A program made the translations under genes and the position numbers. Of a DNA stretch of 64,000 bases, positions 20,940-30,355 are shown in pieces. The stretch spans positions 310,001-374,000 of the forward strand of contig CP137325.1 in assembly GCA_033182465.1 (NCBI GenBank). The letters run 5' to 3'. Every line of letters begins with the position of its first letter. Position 1 is the stretch's first letter. Under the pieces are notes generated by a model, which saw only the letters and a program-made list of their open reading frames with translations, did no database searches and was not told the DNA's origin. Source of the DNA: Sanghuangporus weigelae (taxonomy: Eukaryota; Basidiomycota; Agaricomycetes; Hymenochaetales; Hymenochaetaceae).

Positions 20940-22451
20940 TGTTAGGGAGTAGGCCCGGGGTTACACCGGTTTGATCCTTTTGCCTAAGCAGCGGTGTGTT
21001 GTGCAGAGGTGATCTTATCTACCCACGTCTGGCTGTACCACGCGGTCCCTTACTAGCCTTCCTAGTCGCGGTCCGAGTTATGGATGCTTTCAGATACGAG
21101 GTAATAGTAAAGCAGATTGGGATTTCCAAGAGGCGTGATAGTACAAAGCACACAGTAATAGCTCGCTGTAGGGCAAGCTTTACACCAGTGTGTTAAGAGG
21201 ATCGAAAGATGGGGAAATGAGGGCCTAATCCTACAACTATTTATGCTCCCAGATATTCCATTTTCCGTCCTATTTCTTACTCATCCTGTCTCCACTTTAC
21301 TCCACTTTCCTCCACCATTACATCTGTTCCTTTGTCATCCTGCTGCGCTTCGCTCCACTTTGCTCCAATCTTTGTAAGGTCGTCTCCACTATGACAGAAT
21401 TCTTTGGAGTTGCTGACTGAGACAATAGAGGTGGTGCTCCGATATGGAATGCTCCACTGTCAGTACTCCATAACGATGTCATTGCCGTCATTGAGTGGCA
21501 TCTTTGCTCTTGGAGCGATGTAGGCTGCTCGGTATGTGATTCTTCGGAATTCATCTCGAGGTCCAGCGAGGGTAAGCATAACCCGCACGTCAGTGTTAAG
21601 GTGTCGGGTCGGTGTAGAGTATGGTCCAAGGCATATCATGAACTGCATAAGCTCTGCTGGTGGGTTCTGCTGGGTTCTGGTGACTAGCCATGCTTTGCCT
21701 TCATATCGTATATCTCGAATGTAGCGCCATATCCTTCGTTGTATAAGGAGTTGTAATTGCTTGGTTTCCAGGTTCGCATCTCTCGGTAAATAAAGGTTTG
21801 CCTGTATCGTAGATGCTGGACATGGTGTGTGCAACTCCGGTCTATACCATCCAATCATTCTCCAAGTTATCGGGTTCGCAGTTCGAGGGGTCCGAGTTGT
21901 GATCGTGAGTTCCTCTCGTTTCTTGGGTACTATTGGGCTTGGTGGATTGGAATGCATTGTATCCTGAAGGTGTCGCTCGGTTTCGATGTGACAGTCACGC
22001 GTACCAACCGTTGCCGTGCATACTAAGTAGTATACTTCATAAAGGACCATGTAAACTCGTGCACAGACTTGACAGTGCTGAAATGCCAGTGAGGTCTCCA
22101 TAAACCTTATTAGCCTTTAGCCTTTTAGCGTTTAGGCTTTAGTAGTTGTGCTTCTGGACTTCTAAGAAGTTTGATCGCTTCTTTTGATCGAGGTCGCTCT
22201 GGTTGCTTGGTCGGCGGCGTTAGAGTGGTAGTCCGCGGTAATAGGCGGTCGGCGGTGTTAGCTGTTAGCGGGATTACGTATCCGCTTCGGTGCTTCTAGC
22301 GCTCGGGTGGTAACGGGTTACTGTTGCCTAGGCCGCTCGATTGCTTGGGCCTTTGATAGCTGGCTTGGTTACCGGTCGCGTTTGGAAAGCTGATCGTGTA
22401 GATCTGTTGATCGTGTCGATCCTGATGCGAGTTTTTGAGCGGATCCTTTCA
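20940..22451 (-). repeat. 3' LTR of element A (1512 bp)
   Basis: Begins TGTTAGGGAGTAGGCCC on the plus strand and ends CGGATCCTTTCA. In element orientation U3 is about 1240 bp and R-U5 about 270 bp, judged from the TATA-like box and self-priming sequence. Compared with the LTRs of B and D it differs at about five visible positions. Confidence 0.93.
21460..22101 (-). CDS. U3-encoded 213-residue ORF (3' LTR of A)
   Basis: A sense-orientation frame occupies much of U3. It starts METSLAFQHCQVCARVYMVL, with CxxC and further cysteines in the first 50 residues, followed by a basic middle and a mixed C-terminal half with RRIWRYIRDIRYEGKAWLV and RVMLTLAGP. No signal peptide or clear membrane helix is seen. 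It is present in every complete LTR copy here with only one residue difference between subfamilies. I recognise no family. In the 3' LTR it lies in the genomic RNA upstream of the polyadenylation region, a layout comparable to the sag gene of mouse mammary tumour virus. Confidence 0.55.
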   Translation of the reverse strand: METSLAFQHCQVCARVYMVLYEVYYLVCTATVGTRDCHIETERHLQDTMHSNPPSPIVPKKREELTITTRTPRTANPITWRMIGWYRPELHTPCPASTIQANLYLPRDANLETKQLQLLIQRRIWRYIRDIRYEGKAWLVTRTQQNPPAELMQFMICLGPYSTPTRHLNTDVRVMLTLAGPRDEFRRITYRAAYIAPRAKMPLNDGNDIVMEY

Positions 22452-22466
22452 CTACACCCCCCCTAA
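22452..22466 (-). other. Polypurine tract of element A
   Basis: The minus strand reads TTAGGGGGGGTGTAG directly before the 3' LTR, the position and composition expected for the primer of plus-strand DNA synthesis. Confidence 0.75.
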
Positions 22467-22529
22467 GATGAACTTTCGGAGAAATGTTCATCCTAATCCG
22501 TGAGAAAGCTCGGATAAAGGGTTGCCTAG

Positions 22530-22559
22530 TGATGGTTGATTTTTGCTATCAAACCATCA
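22530..22559 (+). other. Inverted repeat before the antisense ORF
   Basis: TGATGGTTGAT (22530-22540) and ATCAAACCATCA (22548-22559) form an imperfect hairpin ending 16 bp before the antisense start codon. The counterpart in D differs by one base in the loop. A regulatory role is speculative. Confidence 0.35.
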
Positions 22560-22575
22560 TCATCTCTGCTCCAAA

Positions 22576-22891
22576 ATGTCGAAAGTCGCCGCTGCTGTTA
22601 CTGTTTTTGTCGTTATTGTCGCGATTTTCGGCCTAAATCATTGGATTTTGGAGCGTAAGAGGCGTGCTCAGGTAAGTGATGCATGCTCTGTGCCGTTTCG
22701 AGTTGTTAATCATCCTCTAGGAGGCTGACTTCGAAATGCAATCGTTCCAGCGCGATGTTACTACTGTCGCGCTTCGAGTTCACCTCGCGCTCGGTTATGA
22801 CGTTGAGGTTATCGATCCAGTCGTCGAAAATGCAGGTATTGCTTCGCAGGAACGTCGTGAAAAGGGTGTCTGGGAAGACATTGACTTGTAA
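22576..22891 (+). CDS. Antisense small membrane-protein ORF in element A
   Basis: On the strand opposite to gag and pol, ATG at 22576 opens a frame MSKVAAAVTVFVVIVAIFG followed by NHWILERKRRAQ: a hydrophobic membrane helix ending in a basic stop-transfer segment. Good GT-AG intron signals flank 22672-22720 (GTAAGT and CTCTAG, 49 nt, the usual size for this genome), and the sequence after them stays open and protein-like to TAA at 22889-22891. The same arrangement is found in B and D, with conservative residue changes in the helix between A and B. No family is recognised. Antisense genes are known in a few LTR elements, but I know none of this type in fungal chromoviruses. Confidence 0.55.
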
Positions 22892-23430
22892 AGGGTGGTG
22901 GGAAGGGATATGAATATGAAATGTGCATCATGTAAAGAATATGACGCAATTGAAAGTGATAAGAAAGAAATCATAAAGTCGTTAATGAATAAGTTTTATA
23001 CCAATTTGGGAGCGAAGTTCCAGGTGTTTACCTACGGCTCTTCAACCCCCAAATGGAGTTTTTCGAAGAAAGAGTGTAATTGGAGTGCCTTTCAGCGTGA
23101 AGGCACATCCTAGCATGATGCAAGGGAGTGACTTCACGTAAACTTTTGGCTTCTCCGTTGCATAGAGGATAATAAAAGGTAGGCATAATCTGCTAATTCG
23201 GAGCCGGCACAATAAAACAATATACAAAATGTCTAGGCCCTTGTAGGTTCTTTGACACTTCTGCATAGTGCTTCATTTGTGCTGGTTGGCCGAATAAGCG
23301 TGAAATAAAGAGGTGCATAAAGCATAATTTGGTCGGATGTGACCATAAATATCATAAGGTAAGAATGAAATGCATAATTGACCATGTCGGGTCACGATAT
23401 GGGAAAGGGGTTGCATAAAAGAAGAGTTGT

Positions 23431-24429
23431 TTACAAATCTTCGGATTCTTCAGCCTCAGGTGTAGTCTGGGCCGAGTTCGCTGGGGTATATAGTTCCCTG
23501 CTTTCACCTTCTTCACTTGACTCTGTATCGTCGGAGTGTATGTACATGTCCTCCTGTTCCGACATAGTAAGCATCTCGTCCGGCTGGTAGAGTTCGTTCG
23601 GGTACTGGTAGACTGAGATCATCAGATCTTCCAGCAAGGGGTGTCGTGTAGCCTGTAGTTTTTCTCTGGCTTCTTCCTCTCGGTTGTTGAGTTCCATAAG
23701 GTAATGAGGGTCGTAGTTAACCTCTTTGCCTTCGACTACGTGGTGCTCTATGGCATCGAGTGGTAGCTCGTCCGTAGTAGAGTTCCTCGCTTCAATAACC
23801 GTTCGGTATCTCGTTCCTTCGTAATACTTCGTCATGTTGAGTACCGTCATGAACTGCATGGTGTGGGATGCATAGAAGCCCGTCTGGTCGGCTATGTATA
23901 TAATGTACTTCATCGCATCGATGCTCATCGGATGATAGTGACTCCATCGCATCATTCGGTTAAGAATTGCGGTAGTCATGTCTCGTCGGTAGGCGCAAAT
24001 TTGAATTGCCGAATGATAGATGCCCATGATGTTCTTGTATGTTGTTTCGTGCCTAAAGTCGATCTTGCCTCGATGTAATGCTTGTGTTTCGAGTTCGATC
24101 GCGTAGGTTAGAAATGCATCATCATTGAGTCGGCGTAATGCTGCGTCTCGAGGGTTACTGAGTTTGAATAACCATTCGTCTGAGTGATTCGCCATCATAA
24201 GGTGGGGTATTTCGTCTCGGTTGTGGTGGACTGTGTTCCACTTGTCGAATAGATCATCGAAGTACTTCCCTGGGCATAGGGGTACAATCTCATCTTCGTA
24301 GTTCTCTTCGTTGAATCGGTTGCACAGCTGTGGCCATTGATAACGTTCGGTCGGTGGCCTGAGTGTAAATGTCCATTCCGGTGCGTCTTCTGGTTGACAG
24401 AATGCATGTAGCTCGTCGAAGATAGGCAT
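23431..24429 (-). CDS. Post-pol accessory ORF (332 residues in A)
   Basis: Located between pol and the 3' LTR, where some retroelements carry env. It begins MPIFDELHAFCQPEDAPEWTF and has an acidic, serine-rich C-terminus (HSDDTESSEEGESRELYTP). The middle is rich in His, Tyr and Met (MRWSHYHPMSIDAMKYI). No signal peptide, membrane helix or fusion peptide is visible, so it is not a typical envelope. B and D have a 358-residue version. No known family recognised. Confidence 0.6.
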   Translation of the reverse strand: MPIFDELHAFCQPEDAPEWTFTLRPPTERYQWPQLCNRFNEENYEDEIVPLCPGKYFDDLFDKWNTVHHNRDEIPHLMMANHSDEWLFKLSNPRDAALRRLNDDAFLTYAIELETQALHRGKIDFRHETTYKNIMGIYHSAIQICAYRRDMTTAILNRMMRWSHYHPMSIDAMKYIIYIADQTGFYASHTMQFMTVLNMTKYYEGTRYRTVIEARNSTTDELPLDAIEHHVVEGKEVNYDPHYLMELNNREEEAREKLQATRHPLLEDLMISVYQYPNELYQPDEMLTMSEQEDMYIHSDDTESSEEGESRELYTPANSAQTTPEAEESEDL

Positions 24430-24683
24430 AGCTGAGTAGTGGTTCGTCTGCAGTGAAGTAGAGCTGTTGAGATTCGAGTTGTTGTTCGTTCAGCTCGAAG
24501 TTCTCCATGTTTTATACCATCTTGTTGGTATGTCGGCGATGTCTTGCCTAATTCTTCTATCTCTGCTCTCGCTTTGGTGTGCCACATTGATGTCATCGCT
24601 TGGTAAGGTCATTGGGGACCTTACTCATCGTCTCTATTGTGGATCCATAAGCGGCTCCATCGGGTGGAGTGCATGTGATGCAA

Positions 24684-27600
24684 CTATTGCCTCATTCGTT
24701 TTCGTGCGGCGATCCATTGGTTAAGGTTCGGTGGCTGGATTGCCTGAGGATACTTTTTATGGAATGCTTCGATCATTTGATAGGAGTTCTTGAGGTTGTC
24801 AAGTGGCTCCCATGTTCGCTCCTGGTATCCTTTCCATTGGATAAGGTATTGGACCTTGCTCCGATGACGTCTTGTGTTATGAATCGTCTCCACTTCGTAC
24901 TCTGCTTCTCCCTCCACTTCAATAGGTGGTGGTTCATCCAAAGTGGGTCTTCCAGGGTATTCCTTTCGTTTGTAAGGCCTGAGAAGACTCGCATGAAACA
25001 CTGGGTGGATCGGAAGGGTTTCGGGTAAGCGTAATCTGAATGACACTTGTCCGACTGCCTTCTCGACTTTATAAGGCCCTGCCCATTTCATTGCAAGTTT
25101 CTTCGTTGGTTCCAATCGACTGAGATTCCTCATGTCTAGTAACACTTCGTCTCCTGGCTTGTACTCTGGCAGTTTGCCTCGATGCAGGTCTGCATAAAGC
25201 TTCATTGCCTCATTCGCTTGCCTAATCGAATTATAGGCTTCTTGCTGTACTTGTCGAAGCTCCTCTAGGTGATTTATTGCTTCTGGGACGTTTGAATCAC
25301 CGGTCTCCGCAACGTCCAGGTGAGGATGCCATCCATACAGTGTATAGAATGGTGACTGATGTGTAGTACTGTGCTTCCTGTTGTTGTAGGCGAATTCTGC
25401 TATATCGATGTACTCTGCCCAATCTGTTTGTCGGTAGGACACATAGCAGCGTAAGTACTGTTCAAGCTCTTGATTTAGTCGCTCGGTTTGACCATCGGTT
25501 TGTGGATGATACGCTGTACTAGTTTTCCAATCGACATCGATGAGTCTGCAGAACTCCTTGAGGAATTGCGCGGTGAAGTTGCTACCTCGGTCGGAGATTA
25601 CTCGTTTAGGGGCCCCGTAGTATTTGAAGACATGTTGGCGGAACAAACGTGCCAACTGCTTAGCATTGGGTATTCCTTGGCAAGGAATGAACTTCCCCAT
25701 TTTAGTGAGTTTGTCCACTATAACGAGTATCGCGCTGTAGCCTTCATTGCTGACTGGTAAGTCGGTAATCAGGTCACAGGTTATGGTTTCCCATGGTTGA
25801 TGTGGTGCCTCCAACGGTTGGAGCGGCGGATTTCGAAACTGTCGAATCGGTTTTGCACGCTGACATATGTCGCAGGTTGCGGTATATGCTCGGATCATTT
25901 CTTCCATCTTCGGCCAATAGTATGATCGCTTTACAAGCTCTATGGTCTTTTCTGCTCCTGGGTGGCCTGCAAGTTTGTGATCATGGCGCCTTCGGATTAG
26001 CAACGCTCGTAGGTTGGCGGACGGCGGGATATATAATGCATTGGTTACGTAGTGCAAGCCGTTCCTGTAACTGTAGCCGTTGCTCTGCTTGATCGCCTGA
26101 ATCTCCTTCTTAGCCTCCTCGGTATTGTAGTTCCTCTTGATCGTTCGGATAATAGGATCAGAGATAGTGACCATTTCGGTTTCTAGCTTGTATAGACCGT
26201 TGATCTCCGTTCGTCGCAATGTTTGTTGCTTGATCGTATCAGGAGGTAACAAGGTAACTCCTAAGTTGTCCTTGTCCTCTGGCATATAGTCGGATCGTCG
26301 TGATAGCTCGTCAGCTTGGTTCTTCTTGCCTGGCCAATGGAGAATCTTGAAGTTATATCGTGATAACTCTAGTGCCCATCTCGCTTGACGTCTCGATAGA
26401 TTCTGAGCTGTCATGAAGTATCGGAGATTTGCATGATCGCTTCGGATTGTTACTGGTTCTTTGGTTCCCTCCAATAGGTGTCTCCAATGCTTGAGTGCTT
26501 CCATGATTGCTAGCATCTCTTTGTCATGCGTCGGATAGTTTCGTTGGGTGTTCGTTAGAGTTTTCGACATGAAACCTAAAGGTCTCAGTTCTCCTTGGTT
26601 GTCTTCTTGTTGTAAGACTGCACCAATCGCTACATCGGATGCGTCGGTTTCCAATGTATATGGTTTGTCTGGCTTTGGCATTGCCAATGCGACTTCCGTT
26701 TCGAATGCCTTCTTGATACTTTCGAATGCCTTATCTTGTGCCTCTGCCCATATGAACTTGCGATCCTTTTTGATAAGGTCGCCAATAGGTGCGAATGTAT
26801 CGGCATAGTTCCTGATGAATCTTCGGTAGAAGTTACAAAATCCTTGGAACTTTCGAACTTGTCGTTTCGTCTTTGGCACTGGCCATTCGTGAATAGCTTT
26901 GAGCTTATAAGGATCCATCTGGATGCCTTTCGTTCCTACTACAAATCCCAAGTAGTCGAGTTGGGTTTGGAGGAAGTGACATTTCTCGATTTTGAGGTAA
27001 ATGTCGAGCTCTCGGCATTTCTGTAGAATTGCCCTGAGGAGTTTCCAATGTTCCTCTTCAGTTTGTGCTTGACCAATAAGGTCGTCCAAATAGTTGAGTG
27101 CTTCTTCTGTCCTGAGCCAATATTCGAAGTTGTCATTCATGAATCGTTGGAATACTGCAGGTGAGTTCTTCATTCCAAACATCATGACCTTTGGCTTGTA
27201 GACTGCATTGCCAACTTGGAATGCTGCCTTCCACTCGTCTCCTTCTCGGATTCGCAGGTTGTTGTAACCTGATCGCATGTCGAGTGTAAAGAAGAATTTT
27301 CCTTTCTCCAGTTTCTCTGGGAGAACACTCATGATCGGTATCGGGTATGGATCTGATACTGTCGTGTCGTTGATGTCTCGGTAATCGGTTACTGCTCGTG
27401 CTCCTCCGTCTTTCTTTCCTACAAAGAAGACTGGTGCTGCTACCGGACATGGTTCATGTGGTTGCACCTTTTCAATCCATCCTTTGTCAAGTAACTCTTT
27501 GACATAAGCATCGAGTGCTGCCTGCTCTTCTCGTGTGAGCTTGATAATAGGCCTTGGTTTCGGTAATGGTACTCCTTCTTTGAGGTTAATCGCCATATCC

Positions 27601-29162
27601 CATTTCGTATGCTTGGGTAACCTTCTTGACTTGTCAGGATCAAAGACATCTGCGTAGTCTTCTATTTCCTTTGGTAGGAGTTTTCGCCAATCTCGTTTCT
27701 GTGTTCCTAGTAATCCTTCTGCAGCTGCCTTTTGTTGAGAATACTGCTGGGATACTGAACTCGCTTTGTTCAGAGGCTGTGAGACTTGGTTCTGCTGCCT
27801 TGGTGACCAATTTCGATTGATGTCTAGCTCTAGCTTTGCAGCGAGCTCTTCCTTTCTGGTAAGGGTAGCTGGTTGGTTGGTCGTCCTAAGACTTTCAATG
27901 TCTTCTGGCTCTATATCGTGCATAGGAGTGTCTTCTGTTGTCTCCTGCTCGTCTTGCATCTCGATATCGCTTTCGTTGTCTGCCCATCTTGTACGCTTCG
28001 GTGTGGGACTAGCTCCTCGCATTAACGATGCCGTTCTCGGTCGTATAATGCCTGCCACTGGCTTCTCTGGGTACCGTGTCTTTCGTGGTCGTATCCTATA
28101 CTTCATGCCCGGGTTTTCTTCTGGTGATGGCCAGAGTTCTTCATCTTCCGGCATGTTTTGCCTCAGTGGGTGTATCTTCTGTGGTGGTTGTTTCTTCCAA
28201 CGTTTCGGAGAGTCGTTTATTTCCTCCTGTTCGTCTAGGCTATGCTTGCCTGTTACATCTTGTGTTTCACCTTCGGATGTCTGGTACAGTTGCCGTGCTG
28301 GGATCGTCCGTCTCGGTATGTGCCTTGGTCGTCGTTGCACTATACTCGTTCCTTGTGGTGCCTGTTTCTTCCATCGCTTGGGAGTGTAGTTTATTTCCTC
28401 CTCATCTCGATGATGCTTGTTTGCCGTTTCCTGTTGTGGCTGTTTCGTTGCAGAGTCTGGTATATTTTCCGTGCTCGGACTCTTCACTTCTGGCGTCTGT
28501 TTTGCCTGTTCCAGTCTTGGTGTTGCTGGTCTGGTTTCCGGCTTCGCTTGTGGCTTCGTTTCGTGAGAGTGTCCGTTGTTGTCTCTCCTTGGCGCAAATA
28601 TTATTCCTGGTGCTCCAGAGTGTCGATAGTTGTCTCTGTCCTGAGCTTGTTGCTTCGTGTTATGCCTAGGTCTTGTCTTGTCAGGTTTGCCTTTCGTTTG
28701 CCGTTTCCGTTTGCGCTTCCTGTGCCTTCGCTTCTTGGTAGCTCGTATGACGTTGAGCTCGAATGGTATCGAATTACCATTCCGATTCCATACTTGATTC
28801 TTCCAATCAATTTCGGGATTGACTTTGGCCAAATAGTCAATTCCTAGGATCACTTGATCCTGTCCTGTGGTTGCTACTGCCAACGTTTGTGGCTGCGGTT
28901 TAGGTCCATCAAAAATTAATGTGTAGACCTCGTGCGTGATTGCTCCTCCTTGGTTGGGACTTCCATCCGCATTATTCAAAGGTCGAGGGTGATCAAGCCT
29001 CTTTTTGAATAGGCTGTAGTGTCGTACCAAGTTGGGGTGTATCGTGCTGCATGTAGCTCCGGAATCGATTAACGCTTTGACTGCTAGGGTCTTTTTTCCA
29101 ACCTTCACTCGAATAGGTAATCGGGGATGCAATGCTTGTATTGGCAATCGCTTATTGTACAT
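24684..29162 (-). CDS. Pol polyprotein of element A with chromodomain (1492 residues)
   Basis: Domains in order: aspartic protease with LIDSGATCST (Asp near residue 33); a long basic/Glu-rich linker (about 130-470); reverse transcriptase with YLDD near residue 691; RNase H with TDASD near 839; integrase with an H-H-C-C zinc domain (HDHKLAGHPG to CDICQ, near 1058-1100) and catalytic D, D, E motifs (CDLITDLP, ISDRGSNF near 1188, LNQELEQYL); and a chromodomain near 1419-1470 (EYEVETIHN ... WKGYQERTWEP). This order is that of Ty3/Gypsy elements, and the chromodomain defines chromoviruses, which it guides to heterochromatin. The frame is open throughout. It lies in a different frame from gag, as in relatives using programmed frameshifting. 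Confidence 0.95.
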   Translation of the reverse strand: MYNKRLPIQALHPRLPIRVKVGKKTLAVKALIDSGATCSTIHPNLVRHYSLFKKRLDHPRPLNNADGSPNQGGAITHEVYTLIFDGPKPQPQTLAVATTGQDQVILGIDYLAKVNPEIDWKNQVWNRNGNSIPFELNVIRATKKRRHRKRKRKRQTKGKPDKTRPRHNTKQQAQDRDNYRHSGAPGIIFAPRRDNNGHSHETKPQAKPETRPATPRLEQAKQTPEVKSPSTENIPDSATKQPQQETANKHHRDEEEINYTPKRWKKQAPQGTSIVQRRPRHIPRRTIPARQLYQTSEGETQDVTGKHSLDEQEEINDSPKRWKKQPPQKIHPLRQNMPEDEELWPSPEENPGMKYRIRPRKTRYPEKPVAGIIRPRTASLMRGASPTPKRTRWADNESDIEMQDEQETTEDTPMHDIEPEDIESLRTTNQPATLTRKEELAAKLELDINRNWSPRQQNQVSQPLNKASSVSQQYSQQKAAAEGLLGTQKRDWRKLLPKEIEDYADVFDPDKSRRLPKHTKWDMAINLKEGVPLPKPRPIIKLTREEQAALDAYVKELLDKGWIEKVQPHEPCPVAAPVFFVGKKDGGARAVTDYRDINDTTVSDPYPIPIMSVLPEKLEKGKFFFTLDMRSGYNNLRIREGDEWKAAFQVGNAVYKPKVMMFGMKNSPAVFQRFMNDNFEYWLRTEEALNYLDDLIGQAQTEEEHWKLLRAILQKCRELDIYLKIEKCHFLQTQLDYLGFVVGTKGIQMDPYKLKAIHEWPVPKTKRQVRKFQGFCNFYRRFIRNYADTFAPIGDLIKKDRKFIWAEAQDKAFESIKKAFETEVALAMPKPDKPYTLETDASDVAIGAVLQQEDNQGELRPLGFMSKTLTNTQRNYPTHDKEMLAIMEALKHWRHLLEGTKEPVTIRSDHANLRYFMTAQNLSRRQARWALELSRYNFKILHWPGKKNQADELSRRSDYMPEDKDNLGVTLLPPDTIKQQTLRRTEINGLYKLETEMVTISDPIIRTIKRNYNTEEAKKEIQAIKQSNGYSYRNGLHYVTNALYIPPSANLRALLIRRRHDHKLAGHPGAEKTIELVKRSYYWPKMEEMIRAYTATCDICQRAKPIRQFRNPPLQPLEAPHQPWETITCDLITDLPVSNEGYSAILVIVDKLTKMGKFIPCQGIPNAKQLARLFRQHVFKYYGAPKRVISDRGSNFTAQFLKEFCRLIDVDWKTSTAYHPQTDGQTERLNQELEQYLRCYVSYRQTDWAEYIDIAEFAYNNRKHSTTHQSPFYTLYGWHPHLDVAETGDSNVPEAINHLEELRQVQQEAYNSIRQANEAMKLYADLHRGKLPEYKPGDEVLLDMRNLSRLEPTKKLAMKWAGPYKVEKAVGQVSFRLRLPETLPIHPVFHASLLRPYKRKEYPGRPTLDEPPPIEVEGEAEYEVETIHNTRRHRSKVQYLIQWKGYQERTWEPLDNLKNSYQMIEAFHKKYPQAIQPPNLNQWIAARKRMRQ

Positions 29163-29266
29163 CGCTTCACTGGGGTTGAACCCAGGAGGTTTGAAACACT
29201 GGTTGTTGAAACCTTTCTCGTCACCCTTGTTACACTCACATCGCGCAGTCTCGTTCGATGGAGGTC

Positions 29267-30355
29267 TTAATCTTTTCCCTGTTGCTCTTTACTTGCTAGG
29301 GATTTGCGAATGTTGTTTCGATATTCTTCGTCATGCTTGCAAGTCCATCCTGCTGATTCGTCGCCTTTAGCCCATGCTACATGATCGTAGTGGACTGGCC
29401 TTCGGCAGTGTGGATCAGGACATGTTTCCTTGAAATCGATTGTTCGTGTTGTCATCGTCCTCCGTTTTACACCATTAGTCTTCTTCGGCCGCTTCGAGGA
29501 AGAACCCTTTTGCTTCCTTGGTGCCTTGCACTCCTTTGCGTAATGTCCTGACTTTTCACAGTTGTAGCATTTGCCTCCCTTCTTCGGCAAGCCTCGGAGT
29601 GCATCTACATCCATGGCGTCTGGATCTCGTTTCGTTGTTTGTACTGGTGGTCGGAAAGATGACTGTCCGTTCGATTTGAATCTCGGGGTGTATGTTTGAC
29701 TGCCCATGAGCCTTTGCCTGGCGTCAGAGTTTGCTAGGTTGCTTGTCCATTCCATCCATGCATCGAGGTCGTTCTTCTCGAAAGCGTCGGGTTGTACAGA
29801 TTCGACTCGTCGTTTGACCCACATGTCTAGTCCTTTGACATAGATGTACTTGAGCATCTGCTTATCCATCGTGTCTGGTGCTCGTGCTTTGAGTCGTCGG
29901 AATTCGTCGTTGTACGCCCTAATGCTTGCTCCTTTCTGCTGGATGCATAGTAGTTGGAATAGGGCTTCCTGTTCTCCAATGATCGGATGTCCTGCTCGGA
30001 TCCTCATCCAGTTCAGCATGTCCTTGAGTGATGCGAACATTCCATTTGTCGCAGCGATAATCGCAGGTACTGGTTTCAGTTTCCCATTGGCATCGAATGA
30101 TGTTAGGGTATTCTTCTCTGCAAACCAATCGTAGCTGTCGCCTTCTAGTGCCGCAAATAGGCTCTTTGCGATCTCCTCCTCATCCTTGACTCCATGCTGT
30201 GCCAGCTTCGAGATACATCGACTAATCCACAGATCAATATCTTCGCTTCGCTTGCCATAGTACTTCGGAAGCTTGATGCTGTGTTTAGAGAGTTGTGTCT
30301 GAAGAGTCTGTAGTTGCTGCTCCAGTGCTTGCACCTTCTGGTCGGTTGTCGACAT
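29267..30355 (-). CDS. Gag of element A (362 residues)
   Basis: Begins with a short coiled coil (VQALEQQLQTLQTQLSKH) and the capsid-like segment LPKYYGKRSEDIDLWISRC, then a helical region (FRRLKARAPDTMDKQML) typical of Ty3/Gypsy Gag. A CCHC zinc knuckle CYNCEKSGHYAKEC near residue 265 marks the nucleocapsid. A second Cys/His cluster follows (CPDPHCRRPVHYDH ... CKHDEEY), which is unusual. Gag packages the genomic RNA into the particle. Its start overlaps the end of ORF2 by 71 nt. Confidence 0.92.
   Translation of the reverse strand: MSTTDQKVQALEQQLQTLQTQLSKHSIKLPKYYGKRSEDIDLWISRCISKLAQHGVKDEEEIAKSLFAALEGDSYDWFAEKNTLTSFDANGKLKPVPAIIAATNGMFASLKDMLNWMRIRAGHPIIGEQEALFQLLCIQQKGASIRAYNDEFRRLKARAPDTMDKQMLKYIYVKGLDMWVKRRVESVQPDAFEKNDLDAWMEWTSNLANSDARQRLMGSQTYTPRFKSNGQSSFRPPVQTTKRDPDAMDVDALRGLPKKGGKCYNCEKSGHYAKECKAPRKQKGSSSKRPKKTNGVKRRTMTTRTIDFKETCPDPHCRRPVHYDHVAWAKGDESAGWTCKHDEEYRNNIRKSLASKEQQGKD

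Noticed and set aside
20940-20946. TTAGGG at LTR ends, resembling telomere repeats
   Set aside because: A single hexamer belonging to the LTR terminus, not a tandem array.
20996-21196. 66-codon plus-strand frame in every LTR
   Set aside because: Short, antisense to the R-U5 part of the LTR, with no motif; conservation follows from LTR identity.
23431-24508. Envelope gene in the post-pol ORF
   Set aside because: No signal peptide, membrane anchor, fusion peptide or glycosylation-rich ectodomain is visible.
27766-28847. Three overlapping plus-strand frames of about 200 codons opposite the pol linker, also in B and D
   Set aside because: They mirror the basic, low-complexity linker of pol, have Cys/Ser/Val-rich composition typical of antisense shadows, and lack any domain or exon signals.
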